In this document: positions 9,134 to 17,318 of the stretch, piece by piece
Position numbering within the stretch: the stretch's first letter is position 1
Layout of the letters: every line of letters begins with the position of its first letter
Made by a program: the position numbers and the translations under genes
Source of the DNA: Ketobacter sp.
GTDB taxonomy: Bacteria; Pseudomonadota; Gammaproteobacteria; Pseudomonadales; Ketobacteraceae
Direction: 5' to 3'
Length of the DNA: 64,000 bases
Assembly: GCF_003671495.1 (NCBI RefSeq)
Contig: NZ_RCHN01000001.1
Span: 1 to 64,000, forward strand
Notes under the pieces: model-generated
Databases searched by the model: none
Told to the model about the DNA's origin: nothing
Seen by the model: the letters and a program-made list of their open reading frames with translations, nothing else

Positions 9134-11065
9134 TCAGATATTGGTGCTCTGCGGGATGTTGTTGGGGTGCAGATAGTGGTATCGCAGCCCCGCGGGCAAC
9201 GCGGCATTACGGTTTTCAATCTGGGTGCCGATGGCCGCCAGATCACTTTGGAATTGCGCTATTGCGGAATCCACCCGCGCATCAGAAAAGGCATCCGCTT
9301 CGAACCGGCCCAAACGGGTGAACTGGAACGACGCCAGGATCATCATCTGGTTCATCTGGAACGTGGCCTGGGCCTCCGGCGGCAGAAACTCCATGTAATA
9401 GGCCTTGTTGGTCTCACCGGGGATGGGTGTGGGCCGTGACACCGTGGCCGGGCACAACGATGCGTTGGAGTAGTAATCCCCCTGGGGATAATTCACCGCC
9501 GCATGGTGTACCGACGAGGTATAAATGATGAACGCCACCACCGTCACCAGGTCATCAAAGGTCTGCAGTGAACCCAGGTTCAAACCCTTCAACACGCCCA
9601 CGGAGCTACCCAGATCCAGATCCGTGGTCAGCTCGTACCACCAGTCACCCAGCTCACCGCCATTGGCGCGGTCCAGGTCACTCTGCAAATCCGCGGCCGT
9701 GGGGTAAAACACGCTCAGAAAATTCCCCACATAACTGTGAATCGCGTTCCACAGCGGTACGGCATCATCGCGATAGGGATAGTAGGGCAGTGCATCCACC
9801 GCGCGATTGGCCAGATCCACCGGGGGAATCAGTGCCAGCAAATCCGTCTGATAGATGGCTTTGGCAGCGGACTGACGGAAATCCTCAATCCGGCAGGACA
9901 TATAGCGATCCACCGTGCCGCCGTTATTCACCAGGGTGTCGCGGCCAAAGTCGTTGATGGCCAGCGTGCCTTCAAGATGCGGCTTGAGAATGGCGTACAC
10001 CGGATGCCTGCTGGAGAAACAACGATTGGTGGTCATGGAGGCGGATTCCACCAGGAAATGCGCACGCCCCAGATGCTCAAAGTACTCGTGATAAATCTGC
10101 GAGGAGCAACTGACGCAGGTTTTCGCCACCATCCAGCTCCAATCGGAGGTATTCACGTTGCCGCCATACACCATGGCATTGGGCATGTGCGGCACAAAGA
10201 TGGGGTCCCAGTGATCCGGATTACGATCATTCTGCCGCATCTGAATGGCAATGGGCAGCAAGCGCGGGTTGCTGTCGGCGGTGACGGCATACAAGGCGAT
10301 GGGTGAAAACACAAAGCGCTTTTCATCCGACCCCGCACCCGTGTGTCCGCTGGACAGGGACGACAACATGGAAAAATCCTGCACGTACAGACGGTCTTCT
10401 GCCGCCATGGTTTCCAGGTTGGTGTCGCCGTTCTGAGTGAAGGGCGAGGCCGCCAGAAAGATGTCATCAGTAATCGGCAGGCCATTGGACCGATAGGCGT
10501 CCAGCATGGGGATGGTCACCTTACGAATCACCGTGGGGCACGGCCCCGCCACCGCCTGGTTGGCAAACACCGTATCACTGTACAGCTCCGACCCTTTACC
10601 CCGCACGCCGGCCTGGGACCAGTTCTGATAAAGATCCAGGTATTCCTTGGTGTCATTGCTGGTGCCCGCCGACGTCACCACCGACGCCAGACCATCGTAA
10701 TAGGCACTGATGTTGTCCAGAGTGGGATCATCCGCCAACTGGTCTTCCAATGCCAACAGGTCCCCCAAGGTATCATGGCGCACCTTGGCGTAGTTACGGG
10801 TCAGAAAGAATGAATGAAATAGCACGTTGGCGGCCATTTTGCCCACTGCACTGTTCAATTGGGGCTGGTACTCGATCGCAGAGCCGGTGCTGGTATCCAC
10901 CATATTCCCGAAGGATTCTGCATCTGGCAGACTGTGTGGCGCACGGATGTGACTGCCGTCAGCCTCTGCCTGGCTGTAGCGATAGGTGGTTTTCGACTGG
11001 CTGATTTCTTGTTGACGCAACAAACGGTCACTGGCCGTATCGTTGTGCGATAAGGAGTAAGGCAT
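9134..11065 (-). CDS. Lipoxygenase, copy 2
   Basis: 643-residue lipoxygenase, a clear paralogue of 1471-3399. The ligands are again complete: HLGRAH (H-x4-H), HPVYAILKPH, HHAAVNYPQ (His plus Asn) and a terminal Ile (PQSTNI). No signal peptide. The start (MPYSLSH) is preceded by AAAGGA, which itself lies in a palindrome (11066-11083). It is divergent from the AraC gene at 11355, making that protein a candidate regulator. Between the two lipoxygenase copies lie the iron-uptake genes, so the modules form a large inverted arrangement. Fatty acid dioxygenation is known for the family; the substrate here is not shown. Confidence 0.85.
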   Translation of the reverse strand: MPYSLSHNDTASDRLLRQQEISQSKTTYRYSQAEADGSHIRAPHSLPDAESFGNMVDTSTGSAIEYQPQLNSAVGKMAANVLFHSFFLTRNYAKVRHDTLGDLLALEDQLADDPTLDNISAYYDGLASVVTSAGTSNDTKEYLDLYQNWSQAGVRGKGSELYSDTVFANQAVAGPCPTVIRKVTIPMLDAYRSNGLPITDDIFLAASPFTQNGDTNLETMAAEDRLYVQDFSMLSSLSSGHTGAGSDEKRFVFSPIALYAVTADSNPRLLPIAIQMRQNDRNPDHWDPIFVPHMPNAMVYGGNVNTSDWSWMVAKTCVSCSSQIYHEYFEHLGRAHFLVESASMTTNRCFSSRHPVYAILKPHLEGTLAINDFGRDTLVNNGGTVDRYMSCRIEDFRQSAAKAIYQTDLLALIPPVDLANRAVDALPYYPYRDDAVPLWNAIHSYVGNFLSVFYPTAADLQSDLDRANGGELGDWWYELTTDLDLGSSVGVLKGLNLGSLQTFDDLVTVVAFIIYTSSVHHAAVNYPQGDYYSNASLCPATVSRPTPIPGETNKAYYMEFLPPEAQATFQMNQMMILASFQFTRLGRFEADAFSDARVDSAIAQFQSDLAAIGTQIENRNAALPAGLRYHYLHPNNIPQSTNI

Positions 11066-11118
11066 ACATAAATCCTTTTATGTTTATTAGTGTGTAGTCG
11101 ATATAAATCCGTTTATAT
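11066..11118. promoter_or_regulatory. Two matching palindromes in the lipoxygenase 2 / araC intergenic region
   Basis: Two 7-4-7 palindromes of almost the same sequence lie 35 bp apart: ACATAAA-TCCT-TTTATGT at 11066-11083 and ATATAAA-TCCG-TTTATAT at 11101-11118. The first covers the lipoxygenase 2 ribosome binding site. They look like a repeated operator for a dimeric regulator. The 289-bp gap also holds a 12-bp tandem repeat (11265-11288) and a perfect 14-bp palindrome (11311-11324). Confidence 0.5.
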
Positions 11119-11264
11119 GCTGTACGGGTGAGCATCCTCCTGCGTGCAAAGTCAAAATGACCGCTGCCATACTACGTGACCGCCCGTTCACTTCCTATTT
11201 TTATTATGTAAATTTATTTAGACGCTCATGTTTCGCTACCGTGAAAGCCAGCACCTTCCTATTC

Positions 11265-11288
11265 GTTCATCTGCCCGTTCATCTGCCC
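11265..11288 (+). repeat. 12-bp tandem repeat (GTTCATCTGCCC x2)
   Basis: Two exact adjacent copies, 67 bp before the araC start codon. It could be a regulator half-site pair in direct orientation, the layout AraC proteins prefer, or chance slippage. Confidence 0.5.
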
Positions 11289-11310
11289 GGCAATGGTATA
11301 TACTGCTGTA

Positions 11311-11324
11311 TCAATCCGGATTGA
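11311..11324. promoter_or_regulatory. Perfect 14-bp palindrome upstream of araC
   Basis: TCAATCCGGATTGA is a perfect palindrome 31 bp before the araC-family start codon. Its position would suit autoregulation; the binding protein is unknown. Confidence 0.35.
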
Positions 11325-11354
11325 ATTAAACGTCACTCACAACAAATCAACATA

Positions 11355-12314
11355 ATGAACAACCAATCAAAACAGCATCCTGACTTTTCGGTGCAATGGC
11401 ACGATTCATCCCAGGATTTTGAGTCGCGCATCTACATCGACAACCCCGATCAGAATACGGACGCCTTATTGCTGGAACAATTGCGTGAGCCGCTGATTCT
11501 TTTGGAAACGACGACAACCTGTGTCGCCGTCACTGAAATGTGCTGGAACGAGCCTACCTCCATATCCCTGGTTCCGGATAGGCCCGCCTTTTCCATGATG
11601 GTGTCTGCCTCACCCTTGTTTTCGGTGCAATACGGCTATGAAGAGGAACAGGATACCGCCGCGGCCATCGGCAACACACTGTTCCTGGTGCCCGGCAGGA
11701 AAATCACCGGCCACGGCAGCGCGGGCTCGTTTCGTTCAATCATGGTATCGTTTGATACGGCGTACGCGGAAACCCTGTTTGGCACACTGGGCGAACTCAC
11801 CAGCGATCAGTTAACACGTGCGCTTTGCGTGCAGAATTCCCTGATCACCTCACTGCTGTTCCGCCTGATGAAGGAGGCGATGCATCCGGGAACCATGAGC
11901 GACGCGGTGGTGGATGCCTGCGGCAAAACCATGTTGGTGGAATGCGCACACTGGCTGAATTCAACTCAGCCGGTTGCGGACGTACGGGGCAAGCTGACCC
12001 CCAAACACCTCGCCATCATCGAGGAGTACCTTAACAGCACCCACGGCAAATTGCCCAGCGTAGCCGATATGGCCAAGGCGTGTGGATTCAGTGAGCGCCA
12101 CTTTCTGAAGCTCTTCCGCGAAGAAAAGAAATGCACTGTGGCCCAGTACATCAAGGCCTTTCAGGTGGCCAGGGCCAAAACCTATTTGCTGGACACCGAC
12201 CTGCCGCTAAAGGAAATCGCCTTCCGGTTGGGTTTCCGCTCCTATAACAGTTTTTCCTCCGCCTTTCGTGCCGCAACCGGGCAATCGCCCAATGCATTAA
12301 GGAAGAAACCCTAA
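11355..12314 (+). CDS. AraC-family transcriptional regulator
   Basis: 319 residues. The C-terminal AraC/XylS DNA-binding domain (about 215-316) shows both helix-turn-helix motifs: LPSVADMAKACGFSERHFLK, then LPLKEIAFRLGFRSYNSFSS followed by FRAATGQSPNALR. The N-terminal 200 residues are beta-rich and should bind an effector, but I cannot assign the ligand. It is divergent from lipoxygenase 2 and upstream of two alpha/beta hydrolases in its own direction. A role in controlling lipid or oxylipin functions on either side is a reasonable inference. Confidence 0.85.
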   Translation: MNNQSKQHPDFSVQWHDSSQDFESRIYIDNPDQNTDALLLEQLREPLILLETTTTCVAVTEMCWNEPTSISLVPDRPAFSMMVSASPLFSVQYGYEEEQDTAAAIGNTLFLVPGRKITGHGSAGSFRSIMVSFDTAYAETLFGTLGELTSDQLTRALCVQNSLITSLLFRLMKEAMHPGTMSDAVVDACGKTMLVECAHWLNSTQPVADVRGKLTPKHLAIIEEYLNSTHGKLPSVADMAKACGFSERHFLKLFREEKKCTVAQYIKAFQVARAKTYLLDTDLPLKEIAFRLGFRSYNSFSSAFRAATGQSPNALRKKP

Positions 12315-12445
12315 CCTGCCCCTCCTCAAAACCAACTCCGAAACTCATCACTCAATCTCCGATATTCGAAAGCCTTCGCCGTTGGCGCTCTGCCTTCCCC
12401 TGTGTACTCTAAAAAGAAAAAACAATTCAACAAGAGAGACGTTCT

Positions 12446-13933
12446 GTGAAGAATTCCATCAAGGCGCACGCCACTGACGCCACCCCCAACCGGACCCTGC
12501 AAAAAACCCTGATACTATTCACCCTGATGCTATCCATTGCCGGCTGCGGCAAAGTGGCGGAGCACACCACCGTACTGTTCGGCACCCTGTTCGACCTGCG
12601 CCCGCTGGGTTATCAGAGCAAGGAATTCTTCATTGAAGGGACCGCCCACAGTTACCTGCCGGTGGGGGAAATCAGCAGCGACGGCCAATGGCAAGCGGTG
12701 CAGCATGAACAGGCCGACTATCTTACCCGCATCGTGGTGAAACGCCCCATCAAGGCCGAGGATTTCAATGGTACCGTGGTGGTGGAGTGGAACAACGTGT
12801 CCGGCAATACCGACGCACCGGCCGAATGGAGCGCCGCCCACACGGAGTTTATCCGGGAGGGGTACGCCTGGGTGGGGGTCAGCGCCCAGCGCAAGGGCAT
12901 CGACAATGTGGGCGACATCAGCCTGGTGAACTTCAACGCCTCCCTGAAGGCCTTGAACCCGGCTCGCTACGACAAACTGGTGCACCCGGGGGACAGCTTC
13001 TCCTACAGCATGTTTCACCAGATCGCCGAAAAAATTCGCGCATCTGGAGCCGTGGATTACCTGCAGGGCCTGCAGGTGCAACGCATGATTGGCGCCGGTG
13101 AATCCCAGTCCGCCGCGCGGATGATTACCTACATCAATCTATTCGGTAAAGCAGAGGGCGTGTTCGACGGCTTCTTCGTGCACAGCCGCTTCGGTTCCAG
13201 TGCACCGATTTCCGAAAGCCCCCTGCCGGAAGCCCAACCCCCAGCCATCGTGAAGATTCGCGAAGACCTGTACAAACCGGTCATGCTACTGCAGACCGAG
13301 ACCGATCAATTTGTGGAGACTTTCCTGCCCGGCAATGCCTATGAAAACCGTCAGGACGACACCGAATTCTTCCGCCTGTGGGAAGTGGCGGGCACCGCCC
13401 ACGCGGACACCTATAACACCCTTGGCTTGTTCGATCGAGGCGTCTCCTCCTACTACGCGCAACTGGTGTCGGTTTCCTACGCCATCCCCCTGATTGCACC
13501 CTGCGATGCCCCGGTCAACGGCAATCCGATTCATCACTTTACCGTTAACGCCGCATTCCATGCCCTGGACACCTGGCTGCGCAGCGGCATTGCGCCCACC
13601 ATCGCGGATCGTCTGGCCGTCGCAGGCAGCCCACCGCAATACGTGACCGACGAATTTGGCAACACCCTGGGGGGCATTCGCTCACCGTACGTGGATGCTC
13701 CCCTGGCCCGGTTCGGTGGCATCGGCAGCGGCTCCACCATGTGCATGATCTTCGGCTCCATGGAAAAATTCAGCCCGGAACGTCTGGCCGAGATGTATGC
13801 ATCCCGGGACGACTACCTGCAACAGGTGGAACAATCCATTGTGCGCTCACTGGAACAGGGTTTTCTGCGACCGGCCGACGCCGAGAAAATTCGCCAGGCA
13901 TCGCGCACGATGTCAAAGACCATTCCCGAATAA
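12446..13933 (+). CDS. Alpha/beta hydrolase domain lipoprotein
   Basis: 495 residues. A GTG start after AGAGAG gives a signal sequence ending in a lipobox (LSIAGC, Cys34). The body fits the large secreted 'alpha/beta hydrolase domain' family: FNGTVVVEWNNVSG, EFIREGYAWVGVSAQRKGID, the nucleophile elbow GAGESQSAARM near residue 220, and AGTAHADTY with the likely catalytic His near 320. The substrate is unknown; esterase activity is suggested by the fold. A second lipoprotein hydrolase follows 38 bp later, so the two probably form one operon under or near the AraC gene. Confidence 0.75.
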   Translation: MKNSIKAHATDATPNRTLQKTLILFTLMLSIAGCGKVAEHTTVLFGTLFDLRPLGYQSKEFFIEGTAHSYLPVGEISSDGQWQAVQHEQADYLTRIVVKRPIKAEDFNGTVVVEWNNVSGNTDAPAEWSAAHTEFIREGYAWVGVSAQRKGIDNVGDISLVNFNASLKALNPARYDKLVHPGDSFSYSMFHQIAEKIRASGAVDYLQGLQVQRMIGAGESQSAARMITYINLFGKAEGVFDGFFVHSRFGSSAPISESPLPEAQPPAIVKIREDLYKPVMLLQTETDQFVETFLPGNAYENRQDDTEFFRLWEVAGTAHADTYNTLGLFDRGVSSYYAQLVSVSYAIPLIAPCDAPVNGNPIHHFTVNAAFHALDTWLRSGIAPTIADRLAVAGSPPQYVTDEFGNTLGGIRSPYVDAPLARFGGIGSGSTMCMIFGSMEKFSPERLAEMYASRDDYLQQVEQSIVRSLEQGFLRPADAEKIRQASRTMSKTIPE

Positions 13934-13971
13934 ACACCGCGCTCAGTTCGGCTGAGCACAAGGAGAAGAAC

Positions 13972-14817
13972 ATGCGTTGTTTACGTCTGGCCGCGACTTT
14001 GTTGGCGGTACTGTGGCTCAACGGTTGCGAATACCCATACAGCGGCGACGGCTATGCCATCGTTGAGGAAAACCCCAACGCTGAACCCTGGTTTGATGTT
14101 TTTCGCCCTCTGGACCTGACGGCGGTAGTGAACGAATCCGGCCAGCTGCTGCCGGTGATTGTCTGGGCCAACGGGGGCTGCCTGCGCAGCAACTTCACCT
14201 GGCAACCCCTGTTCAAACGCTGGGCCGCGCAAGGCTATGTGGTGCTGGCCATGGCAGAAGAACCCGGCCGCGGCGCGCTGGGCACCAGCAACGTACAGGA
14301 CCACGGCGCACTCATTGACTGGGCGCTGACCCAGTCCCCATACGCAGACATGATAGACGCCCACCGAGTCGTGGCCGCCGGCAACTCCTGCGGCGGCGTC
14401 ACCGCGCTGGGCCTGGCGGCGGTGGACGCACGGGTGGCGGCCGTGTTCGTGCTGTCCGGCTCCAGTGCCATCGGCTCCACCAGTGAATCCATCATGCAGG
14501 CCATTGACGTGCCCGTCGGTTACGTCACCGGCGGCCCCACCGACATCGCCGGCGGACCGGCCCGCTCGGATTTTGATGCCCTGCCGGCCGACGCTTCGGC
14601 CATGCTGGTACAGCGCGTCAGCGGCGGCCATGTTACCGTGTCCACCACCGTTGCCATTCTGGAAGAAGTGGCCGATATCGCCCTCAACTGGATGAACCTG
14701 GCCCTTGATGGTGATGAAGCATCCTATCTGGAATTAACTTCGGAGACCGTGTGCGCAACGTGCACCCCGGGCGACTGGGTATTGATTGAGAAGAATATGG
14801 AGCGGTTGGTGGAGTGA
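13972..14817 (+). CDS. Alpha/beta hydrolase lipoprotein (dienelactone hydrolase/cutinase-like)
   Basis: 281 residues. The ATG at 13972 follows AGGAG by 6 nt and begins a signal peptide with lipobox WLNGC (Cys18 or so). The fold is an alpha/beta hydrolase: PVIVWANGGCLRSN forms the oxyanion region, AAGNSCGGVTAL (G-x-S-x-G) is the nucleophile elbow near residue 140, and VSGGHVTVS supplies the likely catalytic His near 220. The chlorophyllase/cutinase branch has this look. It sits in the operon with the preceding hydrolase. Substrate unknown. Confidence 0.75.
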   Translation: MRCLRLAATLLAVLWLNGCEYPYSGDGYAIVEENPNAEPWFDVFRPLDLTAVVNESGQLLPVIVWANGGCLRSNFTWQPLFKRWAAQGYVVLAMAEEPGRGALGTSNVQDHGALIDWALTQSPYADMIDAHRVVAAGNSCGGVTALGLAAVDARVAAVFVLSGSSAIGSTSESIMQAIDVPVGYVTGGPTDIAGGPARSDFDALPADASAMLVQRVSGGHVTVSTTVAILEEVADIALNWMNLALDGDEASYLELTSETVCATCTPGDWVLIEKNMERLVE

Positions 14818-14825
14818 GTCCCCCC

Positions 14826-15746
14826 CTACCCTTTCGGCAGGTCCAGATTATACGGATACAACGCCAACGGTTTCACCTTGGCGGGATTGTGCGCCTCATG
14901 AAAATCCTTGCGGGCATCCCAGGCTTTTTTGTAGCGATAGAATGGAATGGTGGGATACAGATGATGGGCCAGATGATAGTTCTGATACATCATTAATACA
15001 CTCATCACCCGGTCCCATCCTTCCCGCATCAGTGTGGCCTGATAGGGGTTTTCGCGATGGGTATAGACGTGGGGCACATGGGGCAGGTACATGAACACAA
15101 AGCACACCAGCCACACCATACCCCGGGACGGAATAAACCAGAGGATCAGGGTTTCCAGGGGAAAGAACCAGGCGACGGTGCCGATGATGGCATAGCCCAT
15201 GGCCATCTCGAAAAAGATCCGGTTGATGTTGAGGTCCGGATAATATTCTTTGTGTTTGAAATAGAAAAACAGATAGCGGAAATCCCAGAAGAACCACAGG
15301 AACGCGGCGTTTTTGAAGGAGCAGGCCACGCCGTGATCCGGGTCCAGCTCTTCGTTGGCAAAGCGGTGATGCTGCATGTGCATGACCATCAACATCTTGC
15401 CGCTGTTGCCGGGCAGGTAGGTCTGCATCATCTGGAAGAACACCCATTTATTCACCCAGGGAATACGCGACACCGCATTGTGAGACGCATCGTGGGCGGG
15501 GGTGAACTGCACGTAATAGGCGATGATGTTGATGAGGCAACCGGCCCACAGGGATAAGTGCCCATTCAGGCAGGCCATCCACACCGCCACGATCATGATC
15601 TGGGTGATGATCAGCAGACCGAAGGTGGGCCAGGCCAGGAGCGGTTTGCGACGCAATTCCGCCAGCGCGGCTTTTTCCCTAAGCACTTGTTCTGATTCTT
15701 GTTCTTCTAATGGCTTCTGCAGAGCCACGGAATTCGCGGTGGTCAT
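14826..15746 (-). CDS. Fatty acid desaturase-superfamily membrane di-iron protein
   Basis: 306-residue integral membrane enzyme with the three histidine boxes of the desaturase/hydroxylase superfamily: HDASH near residue 85, HMQHHRF near 123, and NYHLAHHLYP near 260. These bind a di-iron centre. Four hydrophobic segments flank them. Members desaturate acyl chains or hydroxylate carotenoids and alkanes; the spacing resembles the CrtR/beta-carotene hydroxylase-like and plain desaturase groups and I cannot separate them. It converges on the hydrolase operon with an 8-bp gap. If it makes unsaturated acyl chains it could feed the nearby lipoxygenases; that is inference. Confidence 0.8.
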   Translation of the reverse strand: MTTANSVALQKPLEEQESEQVLREKAALAELRRKPLLAWPTFGLLIITQIMIVAVWMACLNGHLSLWAGCLINIIAYYVQFTPAHDASHNAVSRIPWVNKWVFFQMMQTYLPGNSGKMLMVMHMQHHRFANEELDPDHGVACSFKNAAFLWFFWDFRYLFFYFKHKEYYPDLNINRIFFEMAMGYAIIGTVAWFFPLETLILWFIPSRGMVWLVCFVFMYLPHVPHVYTHRENPYQATLMREGWDRVMSVLMMYQNYHLAHHLYPTIPFYRYKKAWDARKDFHEAHNPAKVKPLALYPYNLDLPKG

Positions 15747-15863
15747 GTCAGCCCCTCCCTCGCGTTAGCACGTATCCCAAACCGTCCGATGATACGTGAC
15801 CAAACAGTCACCCCGCCATGACCAAGTTGCTCAAATCCGTTGACCGTTGTCAGCAAATGCCAG

Positions 15864-17213
15864 CTATAACCCCCACAGAAAGGTATACACAAAACCCGCG
15901 GCGGCGCTCAGGCCAATGACCCGCAGGATGCTCCACTGCAACGAATACAGCAGGGCCACACACACGATTCCCCAGCCCAGGGACGGCACATCCAGACCAT
16001 ATAAGGCCCCATTACCCCACCCATCCGGGAACAGCACATGCTCGCCAAAGAACAGGGCCAGGTTGAGGATCACCCCCACCACGGCTGCGGTGATCCCGGT
16101 CAGGGGGGCCGTCAGCTTCAACTGGTTACGACTGGCTTCCACCAGCGGACCGCCCAGCAGGATGAACAGGAACGAGGGCAGGAAGGTAAAGAAGGTCACC
16201 ACACAGGCGGCCAGCGCGCCACCCAGCACCAGGGCGTCCGGCCCCAGCACGGCTTTGGTCCAGCCCCCCACAAACCCGACGAAGGCCACCACCATGATCA
16301 ACGGCCCCGGTGTGGTTTCCCCCAGGGCCAGCCCGTCCATCATCTGGGTGGCCGACAGCCAACCGTAATGCTCCACCCCACCCTGCACCACATAGGGCAG
16401 CACTGCATAGGCGCCACCAAAGGTGAGCAGGGCCGCCTTGGTAAAGAACCAGCCCATCAGGCTGAGATCGTGGGCGGGGCCAACGGTGGCCCACAACAGC
16501 CCCATCACCAGCCACCACAACCCCAATCCAACCAGTACCGTCATCACCAGGCGCTGGCGAGAGAAGCGGGCATGCTCGGGCACGGGGGAGTGGTCACCAA
16601 TGAGGGCATCCACCACGCCGTTGCTTTTCCGGGGGCCATGGGCCACAGCTGCCTGAAAAATATGGGGCAGCCAGCGCATACCCATCCACCCCAGCAGAGC
16701 CGCCCCCAGCAAAATGGCCGGGAACGGGACCTGAAACACCGCCATGGCGAGAAACGAGAGCCCGGCAATACCCCACAAATACCAATGTTTCAGCGCCCGC
16801 GAACCAATGCGCCAGGCCGCCAGCAGGACGATGGCGGTCACCGCCGGTTTGATGCCATAGAGAATCCCCGCCACCAGGGGCAGATCGCCGAACGCCAGAT
16901 AGATCCAACTCAGCAACATCAGCAACAACAACGACGGCAGCACAAACAGCGCACCGGCCATGATGCCGCCTTTAACGCCGTGCAGCAGCCAGCCGATGTA
17001 GGTGGCCAGCTGCTGGGCTTCCGGCCCGGGCAGCACCATGCAATAGTTCAGGGCATGCAGAAAACGCTGTTCCGAAATCCAGCGCCGCTTGTCCACCAGC
17101 TCCTGATGCATCATGCTGATCTGTCCGGCGGGCCCACCAAAACTGATGAATCCCAGCTTCAACCAATAGCCGAATGCCTGTTTCAGGCTCACCCCTTCAC
17201 GCTCGTGCTGCAC
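15864..17213 (-). CDS. chrA: Chromate transporter ChrA
   Basis: 449-residue inner membrane protein with two homologous CHR domains, the long ChrA type that exports chromate. Domain 1 starts FGYWLKLGFISFGGPAGQIS and contains LNYCMVLPGPEAQQLATYIG; domain 2 contains LLTFGGAYAVLPYVV and GLALGETTPGPLIMV. About ten to twelve membrane segments are visible. The GTG at 17213 lies 5 nt after GGGAG and begins just before the conserved SLKQAFGYW region; an ATG at 17261 would add 16 residues with no family match. Divergent from the next gene. Specificity for chromate over other anions is not proven by sequence. Confidence 0.85.
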   Translation of the reverse strand: MQHEREGVSLKQAFGYWLKLGFISFGGPAGQISMMHQELVDKRRWISEQRFLHALNYCMVLPGPEAQQLATYIGWLLHGVKGGIMAGALFVLPSLLLLMLLSWIYLAFGDLPLVAGILYGIKPAVTAIVLLAAWRIGSRALKHWYLWGIAGLSFLAMAVFQVPFPAILLGAALLGWMGMRWLPHIFQAAVAHGPRKSNGVVDALIGDHSPVPEHARFSRQRLVMTVLVGLGLWWLVMGLLWATVGPAHDLSLMGWFFTKAALLTFGGAYAVLPYVVQGGVEHYGWLSATQMMDGLALGETTPGPLIMVVAFVGFVGGWTKAVLGPDALVLGGALAACVVTFFTFLPSFLFILLGGPLVEASRNQLKLTAPLTGITAAVVGVILNLALFFGEHVLFPDGWGNGALYGLDVPSLGWGIVCVALLYSLQWSILRVIGLSAAAGFVYTFLWGL

Positions 17214-17318
17214 AACGACTCCCAAACAACCACTCCAACAATTCGTTACGTAAATAATCATTGCCAGACGCTGGCCGTGGTCCTACATTCAGGCCTATCA
17301 GTACCCAATGTGGATATC

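Noticed and set aside
16038-17318. Open frame of about 427 codons upstream of the QEGLA-motif gene, in the same frame
   Set aside because: It is antisense to the clearly real chrA, with a His/Gln/Gly-rich low-complexity composition typical of shadow frames in GC-rich genes.
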